A stretch of 64,000 bases of DNA from Rhynchospora pubera (Eukaryota > Streptophyta > Magnoliopsida > Poales > Cyperaceae), in assembly GCA_028095005.1 (NCBI GenBank), contig CM051459.1, positions 197,323,902 to 197,387,901 on the forward strand, read 5' to 3'. Positions 1-12,783 of this stretch are shown piece after piece (the stretch's first letter is position 1; every line of letters begins with the position of its first letter). Both the position numbers and the translations under genes were made by a program. The notes beneath the pieces are model-generated. The model did not search any database. It was not told where the DNA came from and saw nothing but the letters and a program-made list of their open reading frames with translations.

Positions 1-71
1 ACATGCACGTGTTAAGTTCAGTATTGACATGTACCAACTGATTTGACTACCAATAAATTAGAAAAAAATAC

Positions 72-277
72 CAGCAGAAGAGAAACAGTATAAGCGCGCA
101 AGCACGGGACCCGCCAGGTTTCATCGCGGGGCCACAACAGAAGCAGCAGCTGCCGACCATGAGTATAATCTGACCGAACAACAGGAGAAAGAAAGCACCG
201 AAACCATACCCAGTCAAAATGTCAGAGTCATACACACAGAATGTGTAATTCTTCTCTGAATCTGAGCTCAATGTTGT
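72..277 (-). CDS. DUF1218 family membrane protein, internal exon (partial gene)
   Basis: One exon of 206 nt bounded by a 3' splice site (CAG at 280-278) and a GT donor after position 72; the gene continues past the left window edge. The translation contains YTFCVYDSDILTGYGFGAF, then a hydrophobic stretch, a cysteine cluster (GSCCFCCGPAMKPGG) and a second hydrophobic stretch. CVYDSD followed by TGYG and a PGG-SRAC segment is the usual core of plant DUF1218 proteins, four-pass membrane proteins; some family members affect lignin deposition in cell walls. The first exon, which should hold the first membrane segment, was not found with confidence between 278 and about 1300, although GA-rich sequence near 580-930 looks like a 5' leader. 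Family assignment is fairly sure; the exact paralogue and function are not. Confidence 0.75.
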
Positions 278-577
278 CTGGTTTATAAAAAATTAAAAAC
301 AAAACACAAGAGAGCAAATTAAACATTGTTATAGATTGTAAGATGCCTTAATTCCATACATAGATCATGGCCACCACAAATAAGAAATGTAATTCCAGGA
401 GATGTTTTAGGCATTTTAAGTCCTGATTTCAATTAAATATCACAAAATTCACCCCAATTTGACAAGATTTAGTCTCTACAGCCCCACTCCTTAAAAATTA
501 AACCCAACCAACGGGGTAAATTGCTTGAAATTGCTCTAATTTAAAATGGGTTCTTAAAAAGTAACTTGACTAAAATG

Positions 578-580
<3 letters not shown>

Positions 581-609
<29 letters not shown>
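581..609. repeat. (GA)n microsatellite
   Basis: About 14 uninterrupted GA dinucleotides. It lies in the likely promoter or 5' leader of the minus-strand DUF1218 gene. Confidence 0.95.
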
Positions 610-612
<3 letters not shown>

Positions 613-1114
613 GTACCGTGCTACGTCGTTGCTCATGGTGAGAAAATTTTCCCAAAATCGCTTGGAATTGTACGATCTCTGTCCTTTGGAACCAAAGAGA
701 GAAACAACAGAGATGGAGGTGGGAACTGGAAAGTGGGAACATGACAACCTTCTATGGGGTTGAGTCGACTCGTCTTCGCCTTACTGTACACCGACATCAC
801 ACGCGTCGTTGCCGTCAGACCCTTCGCGTCGCCGTTCACCACAGCCACAGTCGTCGCCATTCCTTCAATCAACGAAGAGAAGAGAAGAGAAAGAGAGAGA
901 TTTAGATTAAATTGCGTTCTGGTTACGGTAATCGCCATTATTCTTTTCCTACGACGCTGAGTTTTTGGGATGAAAGCGCTGACTACTTAGAAGGGATAGC
1001 TTGCGCAAGGGGATAGGGAGTGGCGGCGAGAGAGAGAGAGTTACGAGAAAAACCTAGCAACGATTTTATGGAGCGGCGCTGGTTCGTCTTTCCATTTATT
1101 CCAGCGAAGGTTGG

Positions 1115-1210
1115 ATAAAAAAAATAAGAAAAAAAATTGTACAGCGAACGGGGGGAATCGAACTCGCGTTCTTCAACGAACGAACCAACAGGTGTTACCA
1201 ACGCACCGCC
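1115..1210 (-). mobile_element. Possible tRNA-derived SINE (weak)
   Basis: Read on the minus strand, this stretch has an A-box-like segment (GGTGCGTTGGTAAC), then about 35 nt downstream a good B-box-like segment (GAGTTCGATTCCC). It ends in a T-rich tail (TTTTTTTTCTTATTTTTTTT). A tRNA-like head with both internal pol III boxes and a 3' T-run is the layout of short plant SINEs. No target-site duplication could be fixed. It could also be a decayed tRNA pseudogene. Confidence 0.4.
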
Positions 1211-1489
1211 CAGACAGTTCATGATAAAATGTCGACCTTTTAGTCTGATATTTAAATCGGAACCGTAGATCATAGTAGATTAACAAAATCAATGATCCAT
1301 ATTTGATATTAGAGAGGTGTAACTCCCTTTTATCTCGAAGTTTATGCCTGTTCTACTGATGCTTTATAAGTAGTGGAGATTATTAATTTTTTCGGCAATA
1401 TATTATATTGTTATATGTGTTAACTGGGCCAGGAAAAATCATGAGATGAGGAAATAACTATGTACGTTTATTATGTACATAGTGTTCTC

Positions 1490-1790
1490 TACTCGTGCGT
1501 GTCGTGTCGTGTCAAACACGATCGTATTAGAGTTTTGTGTTGTGTCGTGTTGACAGGAGTTACTTTTTAATCGTGTCATGTCGTGTCGTTCTTAGTGGTG
1601 AGAAGAGGTAACACGACACGCATTCTAAAATGACACGACTAACACGATCGTGTCGTGTCGTGTTGACACGTCATGTTAGTCGTGCCAAATCGTATCATAA
1701 TTTTGTCGTGTTATCGTGTTGTGTTGGGACATTAGAAAATTTGACACGATTTAACACGACACGATTCAACACGCAACAAGAAACGAACAC
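1490..1790. repeat. Cluster of CGTGTCGTGT / ACACGACACG motifs
   Basis: Roughly 300 bp packed with the 8-10-mers CGTGTCGTGT and ACACGACACG in both orientations. Dense short motifs in both orientations are typical of subterminal regions of plant DNA transposons, especially hAT-type. No clean terminal inverted repeats or target-site duplication were found here, so the element type is open. The flanking DNA (1211-1489 and 1791-2914) is AT-rich with no recognisable gene. Confidence 0.5.
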
Positions 1791-2922
1791 GAATTAACGC
1801 GACATCTCAACACAAATTTAATTAATAATGTTGATTATTTAATCAAAATAATAATTTAATTTCAATTTATAATACTATATCATATTATTTACCATCATTT
1901 AAATCATAATAGTGTTCTAATCTAATTTTATTTTTTATAAAAAATATTAATAAAAAATTTAAACTTATCAAATAATAAATTATTATGTTAAATAATCAAC
2001 ATTAATAATTATTATCTTAAACCCTAGTATCCCTCCATTGGTCATATAATGTCATTATTTTTATTTTTTATGCTTCTACTTCTTATAAATAGTATCCCTC
2101 TATTGGTCATATAATAATCAAATCAACTACCATCTATACATGTATTAAACTCAATGCACTTTATTTGTGCATAAAAGTATTGTTTATATAATAAAAATTT
2201 ACAATAAACCTTATGATATGGAATTACTTTGTTTTGGATTCTTTTTTTTTAAAAAATTTCACAATATTTGTATGCTTTATAATTTTCAGAAAAAATATTA
2301 TTTTTTATTTTTGATTGCTTGGAGGTCTTCATAAATTCATTTTCGTAAAACTTTATAATCGTGTTAAAAAATTTAATAAATAATTTATAATCATGTAGTT
2401 TGAATTAATAGAAATGGATCTCTCCGTTTCCAGTAAAAAAGACTATGGTTAATTCCATTAGATCCTTACGGTATTTTTAAGGACATTCTTACATTTATTT
2501 TTTCTAACAATTGTTTAGAAGATTAGCTTGCAATTGATAGATAAGATCTGACATACAACTCATTTATTATAATATTGTTGAGTCAGTAGTACTCTAGAAT
2601 AATGTACATGCATAGTATGATTAGATAATCTAGCTGATTATTATATACGCCTTGATTGAGAAAGTCATGCACTAATAGCCATGCTCTGAAACGTTTCCTT
2701 TAATAAATGATTGATACATATGTTATGATTATTAAAACATACAAATAAACGTTTCCTTTAGATCGTCAATTGGATTTTGCGATTTCGTCAATTCGGATGA
2801 CGATCCAGCGACGTTATTTTTAAAATTTTGAATTTTTAACCGTTATTATCGAAATTCGAGTAAACAGTAACGTTAGTTTTAATTTTTTCGGCCCGAAATA
2901 CGTTGCGACCCTCATTCTGCCC

Positions 2923-3822
2923 TAGTGAACGCCTTCCAGGGCCGGGCCGGGCTCCCGGGAGGCCGGGTCTAAAAGGGCCTATTCAAGGGCCGGGCCGGGC
3001 CGAACATAGAGAGGCTTTTGGAAGGGCCGGACTTAGAAGGGCTTAAATATGAAGATCGAGCCTGGCCCTTCTCAAGCCTGGTCCTTTTAGGCCCTTCGGG
3101 TTTCGAGAGGCCGGGCTTGAAGGGCCTGAAGGGCCAACGGAAAGACAATATATTTCTTTAAATATTTATTAAAACTATATTTAAAATAAATAATTTTTAT
3201 TTGTAAAAGATAATAAAAAAGCTATAAATTATTTAAACATAATTTTACACATTTATTTTTCATTATATATAATATTTTTTTCATCTTTAATTTGGATTTA
3301 AGACCGATTATATTATAATAACATAAAAATGTAAAAAAAAAAAATTTGTTGATGTATTTATGAATTAAAATAAACTAAAATTACAAATGTATGAAATAAT
3401 GTAACGTAAAAGATGAAAAATATGTATATATTTTTAACTTGTCTTAACATCGTGTTCAAAATTTATAATATTATTTGATATGATATGTTCAATTTACATT
3501 GTATCAGATATGATCTTACCTTTCACTTGAGATTGTGTCTGATTATTCATAACTTCGATCTCTCTAGACCTTAGGCCCTTCCTAAACCTGGCCTCTCTAG
3601 GCCCTGGCCCTTCCAAAGCCTGGCCTCTCTAGGCCCTGGCCCTTTCAAAGCCTGGCCTCTCTAGGCCTCTCTTCAGTTGAGATTGTGGCCTGGCCCTTTC
3701 AAAGCCTGGCCTCTCTAGGCCCTGGCCCTTCTTAAGGGCTTAGAGAGGCCGGGCCGGCCCTTCATGTCAGAAGGGCTTGGCCAGGGCCGGGTCCAGGACC
3801 AGAGGCTTTTGGATGTTCACTA
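2923..3822. mobile_element. Non-autonomous hAT transposon, 900 bp
   Basis: The element is flanked by a perfect 8-bp direct repeat TTCTGCCC (2915-2922 and 3823-3830), the target-site length of hAT transposons. The ends are inverted: TAGTGAAC at the left and GTTCACTA at the right. Both subterminal regions are GC-rich arrays of GGGCCGGGCC and its complement, while the middle (about 3140-3540) is AT-rich and non-coding. No transposase reading frame is present, so movement would need a transposase from elsewhere. It ends about 175 bp before the VPS33 start codon, inside that gene's promoter or leader region. Confidence 0.85.
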
Positions 3823-3998
3823 TTCTGCCCCCATCGGACAAGTAGTAGATGCCGCCATTTGGTGAAAACTGGCGAGGAACTGACCCGTCAAACCCGAATC
3901 AGAGAACAAGAACTACCGACCAGCGGGAAGAGAACTCGAGCTTAGAAAGAGAGAGAGAGATTGTATTGCGGATTCTAAAACCCTAGGCGAGCGATCTG

Positions 3999-6900
3999 AT
4001 GGCTCAGATCCCCAATCTCGACACCGCTCCACTCAATCTCAACGCAATCAGGTACAAGCTCTTGCCCTTGATTTCCTCTTCAAATTCTACTGTTTTGTTG
4101 ATCGGGAATGTGATTGATCAGCGTAATTGGCTTCGTTGAAAATGAGGATTGCACTGGAATGTGTGTAAATTGAATGAATGATAATGGTAATTAGTGATTT
4201 GGGTCTAATTACTTGATATACCAGACACTAATTATATGTGAAGTCAATAAATGAATGATAATTAGTGTCTGATATATGCTTCAAAGCAAAAATGCACTAA
4301 TCTGATGCAAATGTGGATACTGAGATGCCTATGACAATCTGTTTATATATGTTTGTTTGTTTATTTGTTTGTTTGGTTTTTTGGCAGGGATAAGGCCCAA
4401 AAGGATCTTCTCGATATACTACTAACTGTGAGTTTCTCTCAAATTCCCAGACTAATTATTTTTCAATACAAACAAAAATAATCATTTTTCTAAACATCTC
4501 TATTTTACTTGTGACAGATTCGAGGCAAAAAATGCCTCGTGATTGATCCTAAGCTTGGCGGCACTCTTTCTTTGTTGATTCAATTTTCCCGTCTCAAGGT
4601 ACTTTATTTGTTATAAAGTTATAATCTAATTCCATCTCTTAGGAAAACTATTTTTAATCTGTCATTGTCTACTTATTTAGAAAATAGCGTAAGGTCTTAG
4701 CATCAGTTTTTTTTAATCTGACTCTAATCTAGGACCTCACCTGAATGCAAAAAAATAAAGATGAAATGTCTGTGGTGGTAATGATTTGTAAAGATCTAAT
4801 ATTTGAGGGTTTAATGAAACAGGATGGTGATGTAGAATTGCGACATCTGTCAGCAGACCCAGTTCAAACAGACTCTTCAAATGTCATATACCTAATTCGG
4901 CCCCAGCTGACTGTGATGAAAACAATTGCATCCCATATCCAAAATGGTATTTCGAAAGGAATTGAAAAGAAATATTTCATATATTTCGTGCCTAGAAGGA
5001 CAGTTGCCTGTGAAAAGGTACTTAAAAACTAATTTTACTCCTAAATTATATTTTGTTCTCTTGTGTGCTTTTCTGCACCTGACATGATTTTAAAACTGCT
5101 CATTACTTTGTGTGTATGCTTTTTTATTGGAACTGTGATCATGTGTGGCCATGCAAAATGTTAGAGCGTCATTTGTATCATCTGGGAAGGAGAAACAGCT
5201 CATGTTTCTGTAAAACACTGAAGAAACATCAAATATTCCCCTCTTCTTCTTCTTCTTCTTCTTCTTCTTCTTTTTTTTTTGTTTTGAAAAAAAAAACTGA
5301 ATTAATCACCTTCTCTTCTGTTAATAAAGATAAACATGGGGTGGTGTATAAATTTTTGAACTGGTGACTTGAGGGTATTGTAGATAATTTTAATGTTTCA
5401 TGTGTGTGTATGTTGTATTCCAATATTTTGTAGTTTCAAGATTAGAGATGGAATTACCTCACAGTGTTTTTATCTTATTAATTATTATTATTATTTTTAA
5501 TATCATATCCAGATCCTTGAGGAAGAAAAGGTACATAACATGGTGACTTTGGGTGAATACCCATTGTATATGGTTCCCTTAGATGATGATGTTCTCTCCT
5601 TTGAACTTGAGCTCGCGCTGAAGGTAGGTGCTATGAAATTCATTTGTTATTTTAGGTTATTTTGTCAGAGGTCATTGAACTTTGAGTTATCTTTTTTGAA
5701 ACAAAGTTTGATACTCATCCAAATTTGTTCATTCATTCAACTTTTCCATCCAAAATGTTTTGAAGTTGACTAATTTTGGATAAAAAATTTGGAGTGAACA
5801 TGGTTAAATATGAATGCTTATTGAGTAAAAATGAATGATTTTGAGTGACCAAAAATGGATTTCATACCAAGTTCAATGACCTCCTAGAATTTTAACCCAT
5901 ATTTTTTTTATGATTAAACTTCTGAATTGATAATGCACTTCTTTGTAGGAAAATCTCTTTGATGGCGATACAAGTTCGATATGGCACGTGGCTAAAGCTA
6001 TACATAAATTGGAGGTATCATACTGAACTACCCTATGAAGGTTCTTAAGGGTCTGCAGAATGATCTGAGTTTGATGTAACCCTGAATATTTTGAACATTA
6101 TGTGTACCCTTGGATACAATCTAAAACCACCTGAACCTACCAACATCATTGTAAGGTCATAGATAATTTCTCTGCAGCGTGCTTACATATTTTTACTATA
6201 ATTTCAGTCTTCTTTTGGGGTTATACCTAATGTCAGGGCCAAAGGCAAAGCTTCCACTAAAGTTGCTGAGCTTTTAAACAAATTGCAAACTGAAGATCCA
6301 GTCAATGTTGATGATGTAAGACCTTGTCATTGTTTTTGTTTCTGTTTTTTTTTTTCTATTCCAAATCACAATGACTAGCTACAAACTGTTCCTTTTAATT
6401 TGTCAGGGGGCGCCAGAGATAAACACTCTCATTTTATTAGACAGAGAGGTAATTCTGTAGTACCTTTTCACTTCTCTCAAATTCTCTCATACATGAGAAA
6501 ATCAGACCGTAAAAATATAATTGTTCAGTTATCAAAATTTTTCTTTTCTGTTCAGGTGGACTTGGTGACACCTATGTGTTTTCAGTTAACATATGAAGGA
6601 TTACTTGATGAGGTGAGACTTGAAGTTTTTCTTCTTTCTTTTTATCTTTCTGGAAATTGTGCCACACAGGCACCACCATAACATTATATTACAAACAGGG
6701 ATTGAACCAAGTATAAGTCAAAGTGTGCTCGACAAACTCCAATTTCTAAAAAGAGCCTTACAAGTTACAAGTTTAAAATTTATATACTAATTCTTCTAAA
6801 ATTTTTAAAATTCTTATTTGGCACCTCCTAAAAACTCAAAAAAGTCTATACGTTAATTTTTCTCCCCTCCTATTTGAAAATCCTAGTTTCGTCCCTGATT

Positions 6901-9900
6901 ACAAACTTGCATCAGACCCAGCTGTAACCCTATATATTCCGTGGCTATATTCATAATAAAATGAAAAACTAGGTGCCGTTAACACTTGAAGAGAACATCT
7001 TTTGGTGGAGTGTCATTTTTAATGTGTCATTTGTAATCCTGATACTAGTTGTATATTTTTGCTGCTTGAGTGTTTTCTCTGAGGCTTTCTAATTTTTATT
7101 TTAATATCTGAGACTCTGAGTTTATTTTTCTTTGTACTGATATGAACTGACTGATACAGTTTTTGTTCAGCTTTTGCAAATTAACAATGGTGCTGTGGAG
7201 GTTGATGCAAGTGTCATGGGAGCTCAGCAAGATGCGAAAAAGATGAAGGTTCCACTAAATTCAAGGTCGACTTTCCTATTTCTATATGAAATTTTATTTT
7301 CATTTAATTTATTGTTAATAAATGTGAGGTACTCTGTATTTCTTAGCTCATAAACACTATGTCTATGGATTTGGTACAGTGATAAGTTGTACAGGGAAAT
7401 AAGAGACCTCAATTTTGAAGTTGTTGTTCAGGTTGGTCTCTCTTTCTCTGTTCTCCTGCCCAAACCCCACACCTCATTCTCTCCCTACCTTTTTTTTCCT
7501 TCCCTTTTTGAAAAATTGGCAGAGTATCTCTCTGTCTTTCTTCTACTTTGTCATCTAATAAAGTAATTTTAGACACCATAAGAATAATATTGTATTAATG
7601 TATATCATGTTCCATTATATAAACTTTCGGCTGTTTCAACTGCAGGTTTTGCGTCAAAAAACCACGTCAATAAAGGAAGAGTATGCTGGAGTAAAAACCA
7701 CGGTATCAAATAATTGTTCTATGAAAAATATTCAAATTGATTCGGCTCCTAAGATTAACAGGTTAACTATGGTGTTTTGGTTACTAAAATTTTGTAGACT
7801 GAGATATCTGAGCTGAAGGACTTTGTGAAGAAGTTGAATTCACTACCTGAAATATCGGTATTTCTATATTTGATGTTTATTTCTTAATTTTATTATGTTG
7901 TGTTTGTTATATAATTAATGGGTTGCATTGACAGAGGCATGTTAATTTGGCCCAACATTTGCAATCATTTACAAGCAAACCATCATTCCACGCTCGACTT
8001 GATATAGAACAAACTATACTAGAACTCCAAGACTTTGATTCGTGAGCCTTTTCCTGCAGCTTTTTCTTTCTCCTTCCTCACTCTTTATCTATACAGTTAT
8101 GTTGAGTCTGTTACTCTATTATATCTAAGAAGAATAAAATTCTCAGATGTTTTGAGTATATTGAGGAGATGATTCACAAGCAAGAATCAATTGTTAGCGT
8201 ACTTCGCCTACTAGTTTTGTTCTCCCTGACTAATGCTGGCTTACCGAAGAAGCATTTTGATTACTTGAGGTAAATATCATTTACATTCTTACTAATGAAA
8301 TAGCCCATTTATGCATATTGGTTCTTCTGAGAAATTTTTTTTTGTGAATTGTATATTTATGCCTCAGGCGTGAGATTCTCCATAGCTATGGTTTTGAGCA
8401 TATGCAATTGTTATATAATCTTGAAAAGGCTAGTCTCTTCAAAAGGCAGGTAAGGTTTCCTGTACGAAAAATGTGGTTTCTTCTGACATGTTAAAATGGT
8501 TAATTGTGTCGCTTGTTGCACAATTGTTTGATATGCAAAAAGATGAATCTGACCAGGCAATTGATCTTTCTTAGATAGAGTGATAATTCTTTCACCTTAC
8601 CTTATTGTTGCTTTTTTAGGAGACGAGAACTAACTGGCTTTCTCTAACGAAAGGTCTTCAATTAATAAATGAAGAAACTGATACTGCAAAGTATGAATTA
8701 TTTTAATTAACTTTTTGTTCTCACTTTACTCTTCTTTAACCTAACTAAAGTATTTTTTGATAACTAACTAGCAGAACTGGGTTCTATTTTAGTTTGAACT
8801 AGTTTCCAGTTCTTTGTTTGGTCTAATACTTTAATGCATATTGTGAAATTTTGCAGTCTATATTTCATTCTCACACTATATCCAGATCTGAATAAGAAAG
8901 CTGATATTTTTCTTCTCTTTTTGGTTCTTGAATGTTGCAGTCCAAATGATATTTCTTACATATTTTCTGGATATGCGCCTCTCAGCATTCGGCTTGTTCA
9001 GCATGCAATTAGATCTGGATGGTATATTATTATGGTTAAGAAGAAAAATATATGTTGTACTCTGTGAAAGACAATCCACGTCAACTTTTATTTGTTATAT
9101 ATATCATCTATGTCCAGTCCCTCTGTGACATTAATTTGCTGCTACTTTAATTATTGAACTTATGAGTGTTCACATTTTGAGATGTTTTTATTTTAAGCTT
9201 CATTTCTCGATGCTTCTTCAAAGCTTTTTGTTTTGTTGATTTCATTTCGATTTCAATTAATGAATTTTAAATTTCAACCATACTTGTAGGAGATCAATTG
9301 AGGAATTGCTCAAGCTCCTGCCTGGTCCGCATCTCGATTTGAAAAGGGTAAAGTATTTGTGCTCAATGATTATTGTATGCTTCTAGATGCAGGGTTCTAT
9401 TTATACATTTTTTACTTTTAATTATGTTGTGCTTTTCTGATTTATCTGAGTTGCTGTGTCTGTTTAACAGGGTACTCCTAATCATATTGACAGTTTTGGA
9501 GGAGCTCACTTTGATAGGTACAGTGTTCTCTTGTACCAAACATGTCGTATTTTTATTTTCATTTGGTTATTTTATTATATTTTGTTTGTTTTATTACTTG
9601 TATATCGGAGGAAGCTTTATACTGATTGTTTGGTGTTTACTGGCATTAATGTAGGGTACCTGATGGTCGCCGGTCACTGGTTTTTGTAGTGTTTGTTGGT
9701 GGCGTCACTTTTGCTGAGATAGCTGCCTTACGGTTTCTAAGTTCACAGGTATGCGAGTTGGCAACTATATGGTACCACTCTGTCTAGTAAAGATGCAGTA
9801 GGGCAATGGAACTAGATAGGTCTTATCTTTAAAATGAAAAAAAATAGTACATAGCACATTGTCTTAAACCAAAGTACCTATTGGTACAGTCCTGCAATTC

Positions 9901-10038
9901 TTGGTCTTATTCCTCTTTTTCTCTTTCATGTTGTATGTGGTGGTGCAGGAAGGGATGGGGTACGATTTTATTATTGGAACAACAAGAGTTGTGAACGGGA
10001 ACTCTATATTGGAAGCAATTGTTCAAAGCAGTGGTTGA
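3999..10038 (+). CDS. VPS33: VPS33, Sec1/Munc18 subunit of HOPS and CORVET
   Basis: Vacuolar sorting protein 33 binds SNAREs and, with the class C proteins VPS11, VPS16 and VPS18, forms the core of the CORVET and HOPS tethers for endosome and vacuole fusion. I read 22 exons: 3999-4051, 4388-4427, 4518-4598, 4823-5017, 5513-5623, 5949-6014, 6208-6315, 6407-6448, 6556-6612, 7171-7265, 7380-7431, 7646-7702, 7798-7857, 7935-8041, 8147-8269, 8368-8449, 8620-8690, 8941-9021, 9290-9347, 9471-9517, 9655-9748 and 9949-10038. They sum to 1770 nt (589 aa), close to the usual plant length near 590. Phases agree across every junction. The start MAQIPNLDTAPLNLNAIRDK is the first ATG after a GA-rich leader. 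Recognisable Sec1-family parts are CLVIDPKLGGTLSLL near the N-terminus, LILLDREVDLVTPMCFQLTY near residue 230, and a C-terminal VFVVFVGGVTFAEIAALRFL. It is intact; a hAT MITE sits in intron 9. Confidence 0.95.
6696..6897. mobile_element. hAT-type MITE, 202 bp, in VPS33 intron 9
   Basis: It is bounded by a perfect 8-bp direct repeat ATTACAAA (6688-6695 and 6898-6905). The ends are CAGGGATTGAACC and GTTTCGTCCCTG, an imperfect inverted pair beginning CAGGGA. The size and target-site length fit a hAT MITE. It lies between exons 9 and 10 and does not touch the splice sites. Confidence 0.8.
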
Positions 10039-10885
10039 TACTGTATCAAATTAAGCTGTTTTTTTTTCCCCCTGAAATTTTGATGATAATGGGGTCTGTA
10101 AAGTTGTGTTGTATTTTATTTATCATATTTGAGCTCTTTGTACAAAGACCTGAAAGGTGTAAACTTTATGCACGTCTTTCTTTGTCCTTTCCTTTTCTCT
10201 TTTATTTGGAATTTTCATTCATTGTTAAACCTTGTATTTATTTATGTTCTAGTTTGGTCTAAAAAATGGATGTGAAAAACCTGAACTAGCTTCGTAATTT
10301 ATTCTACACTAGTTGCAATGAAATTTAAGCTAAAACGTTTGTATTAATTAAGAGGTCAGTTAAAAGTTCTTGTCTAAGTGTAGGAAAATTTTAGACAAAT
10401 ACAAAACCGGAACACAAGAGTGGATTAACCTCATCAGATGCTGTCATACAAATTAAGGTAAGAGTATCAATAGTCTACTAAAAGATATGTGGCATCAGGA
10501 ATCTTGAACTGACAGGAAGTAAGGTTCTAACAGTAATTCTGCATTAATGTGGGGTCACTGACTATGCAAAGGCAAGTTACTGGCCAGCTTCTGTGAAAAG
10601 AGCATAGATACGGCCTCATTTCAGATTAGTGCTTTGGATGCTCTAAGATGTTTATCCAGGGATGGCTTATGGGCGTGAGCTGGTTTCATTTGTTGGATTC
10701 TTTAGTACCAAGTTATCTTCCTAAGGGCCTCTAGGCTCATAAAGCATTGCAAGGATCAGCGCTTGACAAGGACAACTTTTTTCTTTCCTTTTTTTTTTTA
10801 CAAAAAATAGTTTGCTTATATTATACAGAAAACAACCAGAAAGGTCATCAAGTTTATTACTGTATAAAAAACGATTTTGTTGGGA
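10039..10885. other. Convergent intergenic region between VPS33 and the thylakoid gene
   Basis: VPS33 (plus) and the thylakoid lumenal gene (minus) end toward each other here, so the interval holds both 3'UTRs. The first 250 bp are T-rich and probably contain the VPS33 polyadenylation site. No gene, tRNA or clear mobile element is visible. Confidence 0.6.
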
Positions 10886-11820
10886 CTAAAGTAGTTCAGA
10901 GCAGTTATTGGGCCCCACTGGCTCTCGCAAACAATGAGATATAGCCTTGACAGCAGCCTCAATGGATGCGTCCTCCCCCTGTTGAGAGATGTAATTCATT
11001 GTCAAAGATAACTTATATCGCATCTCCATACATATTTTACTATGATACTTTTAACACGTGTGTTTTGCAAAAGGCATAAACTAGAACAAGCCTGGTTCTA
11101 GTTCTTGTTCTCGTTCTAGTTCTATAGTTTTATTGGAACAAGAACTAGGGACCGAATTGCTTGTTCTTCTTGTTCATGAGTTGTTTGGTTACATGAACTA
11201 GCTGTTCTAGTTCATGCCTTTGCCAAACCCATAAATGACAAAAAGGAGGAGAGTTGTGGTTTATATTTCAGTTCAAAAAGCATCTAAATATAAGTACCAG
11301 TCTAGCCCATGAGGCATCTATTATATCATAATGGTCATCTGAAATGCTTAAAATCCTCTAATCACTAAACTTTTGTGGTGTATCCTAATTTTACAGGTGT
11401 CTGGTAAATCTTATTTTCAGAATCTAATAAAAGTGGTTTTGGGTTGTTGTGACAACATGTTACTGTAACTCTGGTTTATAGCCTGGACATCCTCAAGGGT
11501 TGATAATAATGGAAAAATTGAGGGCTACTTTTGTGAGTATACAAAGACGAGGAATGAACACTGTATAATGAAATAAAAAAATGCCAAATTATAGAGTTTG
11601 ACATATATAAATTACCTGTTCTTTCCAATAAAACATGTTCCCGTATTTTCCAGCCAGACGATTCCAGAAACTTCTTGGTACATCTAAATCAACAAGTGAT
11701 CCCACATTAAAGTTTATTATATTTCCTGTATGATTAGAAACATTATATTAGAAATAATATAAATACAATGACCATTATCTTAATATGAACATAAGTTCTA
11801 CCCTCCAGATATACATTAAA

Positions 11821-12783
11821 GGCAAAATCAGCCGTATGCCCTTCAAATCTTCTCTATTTAGTCATATACCCTTCTATTCTTTAATATTAGCCATATATCC
11901 CTCAAATCATCATTAATGTTGCTATTTACCCTTTTGACTAGTTTAAATGATATAATAATTCTGAAAATTCAATTTACAACATTTAAGACTAAAATACCCC
12001 TGACCTTTGCTCTCCCTCCTTTTCCTTATCTCGCCAAAGAGATTCATTGGTTCTTGAAAAAAAAATAAACAAATAGGAGGCTAATAAGGATATATTTCTT
12101 AAATAAGCAAATAAAAAATACTTAGCATTCGTATTGTTTGTATCTTATTATGTACGTTGAGCACCATAGAAATTTTACTAATTTAGTTGACCATAGAAAT
12201 TTTACGGAATACCAACATCATGATCCTATATATTAACAACTAAGTACCGTTTCTTGACTTCTTAAATTTTAGTACAACCAACAAATATCAGAGGAACAAA
12301 TAAGCATTTCGAACATATGCAAACAGTAAAATATTGAAGTTTTACTTATAAGAGATGATTAAGAAGTAACTCTTACTAGAGATATTGCGATTCTGAAAAA
12401 GCACGTCTTTTTTATTTGTTTGCCGTTCAACTTTGTTTGAAAAAAGGGTCGTAGATGCAATTATCAGGAGAAAGAGTACTATCATTTCTAACTATTGACT
12501 TGGATTTTATTTCTTTCCATATCGTATTTTGTAATTTACCATATATGATACGATTTCAGGAATGTGAATCGATCAAAAAGAAAAGGAGGGATAGCAAAGG
12601 TCAAGGGTATTTTAGTCTTAAATGTTGTAAATTGAATTTTCAGAATTATTATATCATTTAAACTAGTCAAAAGGGTAAATAGCAACATTAATGATGATTT
12701 GAGGGATATATGGCTAATATTAAAGAATAGAAGGGTATATGGCTAATTAGAGAAGATTTAGAGGGCATACGGCTGATTTTGCC
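11821..12783. mobile_element. Non-autonomous Mutator-like element (MULE), 963 bp
   Basis: The two ends are long inverted repeats of about 200 bp. The left begins GGCAAAATCAGCCGTATGCC and the right ends with its complement. They are flanked by a perfect 9-bp direct repeat TACATTAAA (11812-11820 and 12784-12792). Long terminal inverted repeats with a 9-bp target duplication are diagnostic of Mutator-like elements. There is no transposase frame. It sits in the 1.5-kb fourth intron of the thylakoid gene. Confidence 0.9.

Noticed and set aside
633..938. 101-codon minus-strand frame as first exon of the DUF1218 gene
   Set aside because: It lacks the expected first membrane segment and no splice link to the exon at 72-277 was convincing; more likely leader or chance.
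1490..1790. CRISPR-like array from the repeated ACACGAC motifs
   Set aside because: Repeats are irregularly spaced, in both orientations and without uniform spacers, in a plant genome.
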